Assembly: GCA_026874595.1 (NCBI GenBank)
Contig: CM049317.1
Coordinates: forward strand, 12,626,882-12,690,881
From: Sipunculus nudus
Lineage: Eukaryota > Annelida > Sipuncula > Golfingiida > Sipunculidae
Reading direction: 5' to 3'
Length of the DNA: 64,000 bases
Part shown: piece after piece, positions 55,061-64,000 of the stretch
Numbering within the stretch: position 1 is the first letter of the stretch
Layout: every line of letters begins with the position of its first letter
Made by a program: the position numbers and the translations under genes
The notes under the pieces: model-generated
Databases searched by the model: none
The model's input: only the letters and a program-made list of their open reading frames with translations
What the model was told of the DNA's origin: nothing

Positions 55061-58000
55061 TGCCGATTTGTCGATCATGTGATTGACAGCCAAGGCATGC
55101 GAGGCACAGTAAATAACGAGGTTTACCTACTTACTATAGAGATGGGGTGTACATTTTAATCAGTAGTTTCAAACGATATTCTTGCGTTAATTCCTTACTT
55201 ATAGCTTAATGTTGAGATGGCCCGCTCTGTGTCATTGCATGAGAAGGGATTGTCATAGCAGTGCAGTTGTTCATATGACTGGTGTCAAGACAGTAAGCCT
55301 TATTACTCCAGTAAAAATATCCACTGAATCGTGAATTCACGGCTAGGCCTGTACATGAACGGTCGTAATCTTTCCAGTGTGGAAGCATCTAAATCTGCGT
55401 CATCAGCCGAGGACTGACGAAAACAGGGCGGGAGTTCCGAATTCATGTTACTCCATATAAACGCGTTATTTTCTGTCTAAGCGCGTACCATATATGCGGG
55501 TCATAAGGACACATTGCGGATGTAAGCATGGTTTTGTGCGGTCTCGCAGTAGGTTAGGTCTAATCTTCCCTTTAATGAGTAATCACATAATTTCCGCTTG
55601 TGCAGAAATTGACACGAATGTCATTTAATGTTGTCTTTATGTATGAAGAGGAATTCTAAGTTGCTCATACATATAAAATCTATCTCTGAATATACCCCAT
55701 ATCTGTCTGGCGTTTGTCACAAACACCATTAAAAAAAAACCAAACTGGAAAGCAGTCGTTGACCACATATGCCTCCGCCACGATATTGCTCAGACGTTGG
55801 TGTGTGCTTTACAAGCGCATGGACCATATCATTACGGGAAAAAAAAACAAATTATCCTACCCCTCAATGGAGAAGATATATCTGAATAAAACATATCATG
55901 GAGATCAAGACTGCCTCCAAAATCCAAATGATTGTTCCTTTTGTGTTATCCCAACCCTCTCCATGAAGGTAATGGGGACCTGTCTAATAAAAATTACTTG
56001 CCAATAAGTAAAATATGCGACAGATCGGGATATATATATATATGCCGTATTTTTAATTTAAAAAAACTGCTAGAAAGCTCTTTAGTAAGGGACCAGAGCT
56101 GCATGGCTATAAAAATAAAGAAGATAAATTTATGTCAGACATTTTTACAAGATGTTGTTGCACTCATCAGGTAAGACTGTCTCTTGATTGTTATGAACCA
56201 TATATAATAAATAAATTTATATTATAGTGACTCAGATCCTTCATGCAACTAGGTATATATATATATATATTAATATTTTATATAATTTATGTATAAAAGG
56301 TTTTTACACCCCATCCCCACATACACACGCACTAACACACTCGTTTTGGCCCAAGGGTGGAGGTCAGTGTAACCTTTCTTTGAGAAATTGCGTAAATTCC
56401 ATCAGTTTGCATGAAATCCATTGTATTTCTTCTCACTCTACATGTCTGCTTCACGTGAAAACAACTGGGATTTCATTTCTTAACTGAGTGTGTTTAGTAA
56501 AAAGGTCAGTATTGTGTAATTTTTAGAGCTACGGGAATTGAATAAAATGTTATTCATTTTGTGTAAAATGGTTGGAAATATATCTACTTGTATGCATTAT
56601 AATTAAACTTACAACCTTGCTGAGAGGTCTGCTTTAAAATATAACATTTTTTGGTATTGTTCACTGTGTTATTATGTATGAATGAAATCAAGACATTTTC
56701 TTTAAATTTATTGTTCATGGTAATATTTACATATCATGGTAATGTTCATGGTGATAATTACAACTTACTACTTGTACACCACTGAGAGGCATCCTTTGCC
56801 TCTCATTAAGCCCTCATTTGTTTCGCGCTTTATACCCTGCACGCCTATGGTTTAGAGTAAAATTATAACACAGTAACGGACCTGAAGTTTTATTAAGATT
56901 TGAAAAATAGTATATTAGGGTATAAATATTATCAATTTGGTATACACGATTCTGTATTCTGATTCATTATTTAATATTTGTAATTTTTTTGTGGTGCTGC
57001 AGATGATTAAAAAGTAGGATATTAGATAAAATATTGCATTGAAAATGCATATTTTATGGGGGTTTTTTTCTGTAAATATTCCAAACCGTGTCTGGGCGAT
57101 ACCCCCACCTACCCCTTACAGGGGGCTCTTACGCGCCCTCAATCAGAATGCAACTTTCAAAAACGCCTGAAAGCCCAATATATATATATATACCCCTACT
57201 TTTAAAATCGCTCCAAAGCCTTTACATCTGTTAACGAGGAAGATTTTTTTAACCACAATTATATATAAACGCAATTATGTAACCTTATTGATCTTTGACC
57301 ATAAATGTAGACTGTTGTCAGTTGTATATAAATACTTACGATACGAGTACACAGATACCTGGTATATATAGAGGCACATTATATATAGAGTTTAAACAGT
57401 CCAAATATATATATGTATGTGTTTGCATATAAAGGTGTGGTAGACTGCGACCTTAGATAGTTCGTGAATGCGTTTTTGTTTGTGATAAGGTATTTGCATG
57501 ACATAGTTCAGTGCTAAGGCGGAAAAGTAATGATACAAATCGCAGGCTCTGTGTGTGCGAATGCGCACTCGTATGAGTGTCTAAGGGTGGGTGTGTGTAT
57601 GAGAGTATGTCGGGTGTGTGTGGTAGTGGTTTGCGTCTTACCTTACACAGAATATATACCTTGTAAGCCCCTACACGGGCCTCCCCGACCCAGCGACAAC
57701 CATAGTGCGGTACTTCCACGTGTCCTAGTAAGCTTGACTATGGAAGCCCAGAGCGCCCGGCACTGTGAAATCACGACTTGAGCGCTGTGCGGGTATCAAG
57801 TGTGACATCTTGAACCCGGAAGATATCATAAAACTTCCCTGCCACCAAGCGACTAAAATACAGAGGGGCTATGGTTTATTACGGAAAGCGGTAAAGACAT
57901 TAAACTGTGGAGAGTTAAGGAATGTGACATGATATAAAAGTAAAAATTATAAATAGGATTTAACATTAAGTAAAACGTAAAAATATAATTCAAGTATTAC

Positions 58001-58965
58001 ATACAGTATCATATAATTCATGTTTTATTATATGGTATTACATAATATTTGATACTATGAAATATATTATGATTTATTTAAATATACGATAAGGTATGAT
58101 TATGCCATATTGCAATGTAAAATATAATGGTTATATTATAAGATATAGAAAGTACATGCATGTAGTTTTCTTTACCATGTACTTGTTTTTTATTTTTGTT
58201 TATGATAAAATTGTCACGTGTTGTACAATAAATCCCCTGGCCCACCTGTTAAAGCCTGATATGCTCATTTTTGTGTGTTTGTGGGCTTTCAAAGACCTCT
58301 TCGGGTCTATTTATTAAACAAAAGTCAACACTTTCGTTTTCATGGTTACAAAATACTGAAAAAATGTTGATGCTCAAGATTAATTATATTTATTTCTGTT
58401 TCCAATAATAGTTTCACTAGAATCTATTTTGGGCATACCGGGCAAAGTCAAGCGGATGTGGTTTATATGATTCGACCCATAACCCAAAGTAGATGAAAAT
58501 TACCTGTATTACTGAGGCTCAATCATAAAATCAATTGCCAGTTACATGAATGGAACGTTTGCATTTACTTTTAATAATTCTTTTTTAAATTACTTCCATG
58601 ACCTCCTGTTGACGCGGCCTAACCTAGCAAAACGGATGTTGTTATAATATATTATGATTCATTATAATCATATAATAAGAATGATATACTATTGTTTAAC
58701 CTTCCGGAGTTAATGGTTTCTATGCAACGGGTTTTAGCTCTGTAAGTGGGTATGGGTGCGTGTGTGAATTGCGCTGAGTCCGACTTTCGGAGAATAGGGG
58801 ATATATGAATACTATTTATTATTTGTTATTATCATTATTATTATTGGTAGAAGCAGTAGTGGCAGTAGTAATGGAATAATCCAGAGTTCATAAGCCTGTG
58901 TTACGTCGTTAGAGAAATCCAGGAGGTTTCATCAAGGGCGGTTCCAGAAGGAGGCCACACTCTAA
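55061..58965. other. Intergenic DNA, no gene recognised
   Basis: Short (TA)n tracts near 56028, 56253 and 57179, very AT-rich DNA at 57960-58120 and (ATT)n near 58815-58845. All open frames are short and lack recognisable domains. Confidence 0.5.
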
Positions 58966-59115
58966 GAAAAAAGGGTTCTTGTGGGTTCTTCTTGGAACCA
59001 CATGGTTCTGGTTAGTACCATGGTTCCAGAAGGAACCATTTTCTCAGTGAAAAGGAGGAGCTTGGAGGTTCTTGCGGTGATCATAACTAATAATAAGGTT
59101 CCAGATGGAACCCGT
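58966..59115. repeat. GGTTCT/GGAACC-rich patch
   Basis: Alternating GGTTCT and GGAACC words (GGGTTCTTCTTGGAACCACA, CCATGGTTCCAGAAGGAACC) give several overlapping short inverted repeats. It may be one end of a small element. Confidence 0.55.
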
Positions 59116-60203
59116 GTTGTCACTGGCGTCAATTTATCTTTAAGGGTGGGGATGAGTCACAGGCATGTGACGGAAGTCAAAGTTGGGACAATTTTTTTTA
59201 TTAATGACACATTTCATAAATATTACAATTAAGTATTAGGTTTTTAAAAAAGGTATATTTCCAGTTTAGGTTAATTTTAACCCATCTTTAGAGATATAAT
59301 ATTTCATAGTAATCTTAGAAATATTGCCCGCCCTGGTATAGGTAAACAAATGTACCGGGAGTGTAAGTATAGATTTTATGCATAAAAATCGCATGCAGAA
59401 GTATAGGAATAATCATGGCGCTGCTTTTAGGTATCAAGTGTGTATTATCCTGTATCCAAGATTTAGAAATAAAAAAAAACAGGGGCCCTCACACGTTCCC
59501 TTTTTGAACCCGCCCCTATTAATCTTGGCCTTTTATCTTCTTTGGATTTGGATATCCACTGCATTGTTTAGTGTTGGATATTGAAAATTTCATTCATTAG
59601 GACTATCGTGCTACTTGTTCGATTCAATGCAAATAAATATGTTTAAACCAAACAGGATTATATAAAACTAATATATAGCTATAACCATTTACATAATAAA
59701 ATCTTAAGATACAGAATAATCATATGGGATGTCTGTATATACAGGTCAATGAAACATATAGCACGGCCACGAAACATAAATACGGGAAATATTGTAACCG
59801 CCGAGATTGCATTTACTTAATAAATAATATGTTTAATTTCAGAAACCAGGTTATTACCTAGTCACGTTTTTTTAACCATTTATATTAGCATACATTCTGA
59901 AATCCATATCAAGGTCACGGTTAGTAAACAATAAACTTTTAATGGCCAGTATCTGTTAAATCTTGGTGACTGTGAAAAAAAGGGAGTCAGTTAAAAAAAA
60001 TTATTAATTAGCAATACAAATTTAGATTTGTCCGAAGCTTTTGTCCATTATAAAAATATATCTAGAGACATATAGAAATAAGGGACGAGCAACTCCTAAA
60101 TATCTTGTATCAAATAACGGGTCTTTTGCATACGAATATGTTATACCTAAACGGTAAAAAAAATGCTTATTTTACTTCAGTGATTAATGCTGGAAACAGA
60201 CGA
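59116..60203. other. Intergenic DNA, no gene recognised
   Basis: AT-rich; only short chance frames. Confidence 0.5.
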
Positions 60204-60688
60204 ACCACCGAAACCACAAAATGGTGAATTCTAAATGACGATTCCCATCTCATAATAACTCATGCTACAGAAGCCTCCAGCGACAAGAGAAAATTTACCC
60301 CAAGATATAATTACCCCCAAGAAATGTATCATTTAAGGCAATTACCCCCGGAAAATTCCCTCCAGACAATTAATCACCCCCCCCCCCTCCGACAATTACC
60401 CCTCGGACAATAACCCCGTGGTATATTAAGTATACATTTTAAAGTACACATTATCCAAAGTAAAGTACCGTAAAATATATTGCACAAATTCTGTAGTGCG
60501 TGGGAGTAGTATAACATGCCAGACGTTGAAATAAAAATACTTAAATTCGCAAAACATAAAGGCATTGCCTTCAACTTGCTTCTATTATGGAAATGTAATG
60601 TAAGTGATCTTTAAAATATGTTGATATTTTTGGGTAATTGTCGGAGGGGGGGGGGGGGGGGGGGCTAATTGTCTGTGGTTTCGGTGGT
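60204..60688. mobile_element. ~485-bp MITE-like element with 15-bp perfect TIRs
   Basis: ACCACCGAAACCACA at 60204-60218 and its exact reverse complement at 60674-60688. Subterminal parts are also complementary: CCCCC-rich AATTACCCC/GACAATTA words on the left and GGTAATTGTCGGAGGGGGG on the right. A long G-run lies at 60643-60664. The internal part is unique. Confidence 0.75.
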
Positions 60689-62470
60689 ACAAACGCTAGC
60701 CATTGTAGTTTCATGCGCAGTCGTCACTTTCGGCCTCTAGAGTTTCACAGAGGAATCTTTTATCCTGGCAAAATCCGTAGTAAACAATGGAATTTATGCA
60801 TAAATTAATATTAATCTAGCCTTGTTGACCTTCCAAATTATACAGGGTTTACCATAATAGTGAAACTGAACAAAATGTTGGGCTATATGCCACCGATATT
60901 TTTCCCCACAACAAAAACGATTTTGGTGAAATCGCTGTAACTGTCAGTCTCCTCCACAACGCCTCCCACCCACACACACTCACTCACGAACAGGATGAAG
61001 ATCGTGACGTTACATGCGGACATAGGCATGCAGATCATAGCTCCTTTCCATCCAACAAACTTTACAAAACACCAACAGTGGAAATTTTGTTACTGTTTGT
61101 AACAAGTAGTTCTTAAATAAGAATCTTGATTGTGGCGTGTTTACAGTAGTTTTTACGGTAGTTACAGGTCACACGTTTACCTCCGCTAATATCCTGGATC
61201 ACCGGATCCGGAATACTACCAGGATCCGGGTCAAGCATTTGTGTGTAAGCGAAGTTATTGTATGGATCCAAACTGAGACAAATTTGTGTTCGGGTTAATC
61301 AACTCGATGGCTGCATCACAGGTTAGGTCTGCTTGTCAGAGCAAAGGCATCCCAAATACCAGTGAATGAAGACGGCCTCGCCTTCAACAGGGATAAATAA
61401 ATTGTTTACACGATAAAACAACTAAAATCCAAAAAAACGACGATAAAAGCATAATATTTCCTGTTGGACGAATAAATACTAACGGTTACAATTACGTGTT
61501 TGTATAAAAAAACAAGCACTGTAGGATTTAATACATTGACAATAGATTGATTATTATAACATTGTATTGGTATAATGTCAAATGGGTCATTCACGTTCAC
61601 ATTGTGTGTTTGAAATAAGCTCTTGTTAATTGAACCACACGAGTACACTGCGTGGTTTCTGGTTTCCATCCTAACATACTTCGATTTATGTTCAAGCAAG
61701 TGTCGCAGGGTTATTCTTGGAGAAAAACGGTACTGGCGAATTTCCTCCAATTTATTACCCCAAAGAAAAATGCTGTTTGAATATATATCAAATAGTGTCA
61801 CTTAAATTAAAAACGTAATTCATAGTATATATTGAGAGAGTTGAACACAGTCATCACATTTGGCAAAAACTGATGGCAGAGTGTGTGATGGTTGACCAGA
61901 GCATTTCTACGTTATGTATAGCTGAATACGATATCAAATAATTGTAAATAATGGGAGAATAAAATTTAGTATTTGAGTACAAAATAATTATTGTGGTTTT
62001 ACTTTTAGCATGTATGTGTCTGTATTTTGTGTATAACTGGACTTTGGTGTGGTTTCGGGGAAACCCATATAAAATGGATGATTTACTATCCCTGACACAT
62101 TTCATGACCGAACATGATAGATGTCTCTAATCTATGACACTGTAACCTTAAAATATATTTATACACTTACCAAAACACTTAACACGGACCGTAATGTAAC
62201 TTTTACCTGATGCAATATTATTCCAAGCAACCTCAGATACACAATGTCATAACCACAGTGGTTTACAAAGTGCTTCGCGGATTATATATTCTAATGATTA
62301 CGTCAGATGATGACGTGTCCTGGTTATGTCATGCATTCCGGCTTGGCTAATGAAATCCGTCCTGGTTTATGGCCAGGTCAATATACATGTATTATTTGGA
62401 TACACGATTGATGATTTTGTATGATTCTTTAATGAATGTGTCGTCATTCCAAACCGTTTATTTAAAAGAT
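60689..62470. other. Intergenic DNA, no gene recognised
   Basis: A 131-codon reverse-strand frame at 61406-61801 is the longest repeat-free frame here (it includes RFSPRITLRHLLEHKSKYVR). I recognise no family and see no clear splice context, so it is not called as a gene. A possible third copy of the GATCCGG family lies at 61177-61390. Confidence 0.4.
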
Positions 62471-62790
62471 TAGGTCCATGGCCTGTTGATGGCATTGTCT
62501 ATTGAATTAATATGACGGTAAACGTGACCATATAAAATATAAACTTAATTTATTGTCTATTGGTTGTGTACAAGTAGTTGTAATGACTATTTTGAAACAC
62601 GCTCCGTTGCTCAAATTGTGGCGTTCGGCAGTTAGGACGTGGAGGGATGGAGGAAAAACGGAGGGCCCGGAGAAAACCACCGGCCTTGGACAGGCCACTA
62701 TACAACCGACTCTCATGGCCAGGCCAGGGATCGAACCCGGGTCTCCAGCAGAGAGAGCAGAGCGTTTTACCCCTCTACTATAAAGGCCCC
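62471..62790 (-). mobile_element. tRNA-derived SINE with conserved central domain
   Basis: Reverse strand: head GGGGCCTTTATAGTAGAGGG then GTAAAACGC (A box), a B box GGGTTCGATCCC, then GGCCGGTGGTTTTCTCCGGG, CTCCG and TTTCCTCC. That central domain is widespread in molluscan SINEs. It ends AACAGGCCATGGACCTA, shared with the SINE at 50125-50378. Its small open frames are by-products. Confidence 0.8.
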
Positions 62791-64000
62791 AATGAAAAGA
62801 ATCATAAATGTGATAAGCCTTTTCTTACATGATCTTATATGACTTACGTCACATGTACAGTGAATGGTCACATGACCATACATTTAAAGAAAAACAATGG
62901 TACAATGGCGGAAGGGTAAAGACGGGTTCCCCTTCACATTGTGTAGAAAAATTTGGAAAGTTAGGATGTAATGTTGAAATCTTGGGTATTTTAAAATGAA
63001 CAATTATGTAAAATCCGCTCATTAAGCGCCAATTTGACTGTTTCTAAGATTTTTAGGTCTAATAAGGCCCCCTCCCTGTGCCTCGCTCAACCCGGCCCAG
63101 GAAAAACATTACGTAGCTGTGGTATCACTGATTTCTAATTTGCTCAAATCACATTGAGTGCCTTGCCCATTTTCAAAATCCGGCCGACATCCGAATATTT
63201 TTACAGATTTATTAACGGGTCCCACCAAGTCAAATTATTCAGCGACAGAAAATAATTTTTCTTGAATGTGAAGGGGACGACAACCAGCCTCGTCGGAGCA
63301 TCTCTCCGAACACTCTTATGATTTCTTATGAGACTCCTTTATATATCTCGAGGCGTAACAGAGAGTGGGCCAGGAGGCCCAACAAAGCCCAGACCATCCG
63401 ATTAAAATTCTGCACAAATCTCGTACAATCAAACGATAGTCGGCCAAGCATGAGGCAGTACTTTAGGAATGCCCGTCTGAGGGTATATATAGCGCGCATC
63501 GTTGGGCCCCGCGGGCCACGCTTGGATCCGGGGGTATTTTACTCGGGAAATACTAGTTTAATATATGCTTGCTATTGTCCCAAATGCTATATATAAGCAG
63601 CAGCATATACACACTACGCAGAGAATGATATTTCTCCAAAATTGTGGATTATGGGTAAGCTTCCTGTTGTTTTAGGAAGGGAACAAGTCCAGCGGAAAGT
63701 GTCCTTAAAACAAGATAAGTAGTCCAGTATTTCAGTACGTCCTACCGTAGATTAAGGTAGGTTAACCGCAGGGGCCCATGGGAAAAGGCAAAGGCTTCCC
63801 ATGACAGCAGTACAATGGCACTTTTTAAAGGGAACTTACTTGCCGGAAGTTTCTTGCACTTAAGTTATGATAACTAGTCATATTCAGATGAAACACCTGG
63901 AATATCGTGTAATAAATCAAATTATTTATAGAAATATCGAGTTGACTGATAATTCCTTTTGTGAAAGTCGACACAAATCAATAGCCAATCGGAACTCTTC
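62791..64000. other. Right end of the window, no gene recognised
   Basis: The 92-codon frame at 63318-63596 has no recognised domain. A fragment CTCATTAAGCGCC near 63018 resembles the ends of the MITE in MyD88-C intron 2. Confidence 0.45.

Noticed and set aside
61406-61801. 131-codon reverse-strand frame as a small gene
   Set aside because: It is the longest repeat-free frame in the right flank, but the composition is ordinary for AT-rich DNA and no family, Kozak or splice evidence supports it.
62700-62790. Possible tRNA gene on the reverse strand
   Set aside because: The B box is good, but it is followed by a SINE central domain and tail, and cloverleaf pairing is poor.

Overview
The window is nuclear DNA from an animal, most likely a bivalve mollusc. 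Split exons with GT-AG introns encode MyD88-type innate-immunity adaptors. Everything else is AT-rich and full of repeat types typical of bivalve genomes: Helentron-like elements with GTCC/GTCT-rich starts and internal 150-300 bp tandem arrays (the 'pearl' architecture), tRNA-derived SINEs, TA-flanked MITEs and very long (TA)n tracts. I see no bacterial-style genes or operons. Nearly all long open frames are chance frames in repeats.

Genes. Three MyD88-related loci were found. (A) On the + strand, the last two coding exons (446-537 and 4395-4723) of a MyD88-like gene whose 5' part lies left of the window. (B) On the - strand, a broken MyD88 copy at 14105-16564: four recognisable exons with a frameshift in two of them and in-frame stops in two. 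(C) On the - strand, a complete seven-exon MyD88 gene at 39848-25958. Its spliced reading frame is 1344 nt (447 codons plus stop), with every junction in phase. The order is death domain, intermediate-domain-like segment, a second death-domain-like fold, a short linker made by two tiny exons, a TIR domain, and a serine-rich tail. A and C are convergent, with B between them in the orientation of C.

Layout. 1-4.7 kb: 3' end of gene A, with a Helentron-like insertion in its last intron. 5-12.8 kb: nested Helentron-like elements up to three deep, with 180-bp and 148-bp satellite-like arrays. 13-17 kb: pseudogene B. 17.1-18.5 kb: a 33-bp minisatellite of about 40 units. 18.5-25.9 kb: no gene seen; a 106-bp tandem duplication, a 1.3-kb MITE inside a (TA)n tract, and a small reverse-strand Helentron-like element. 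26-39.8 kb: gene C, with introns carrying MITE-like and low-complexity DNA. 40-45 kb: a 278-bp repeat array and a decayed L1/Tx1-type LINE. 45-64 kb: no recognisable gene; SINEs (one pair forming a 230-bp inverted repeat), MITEs and microsatellites.

How it fits together. The cluster looks like a lineage-specific MyD88 expansion in a repeat-rich region. The most interesting point is gene C: its second death-domain-like fold sits on one 372-nt exon with phase 1 at both ends, so skipping that exon would give a conventional single-death-domain MyD88 without a frameshift.
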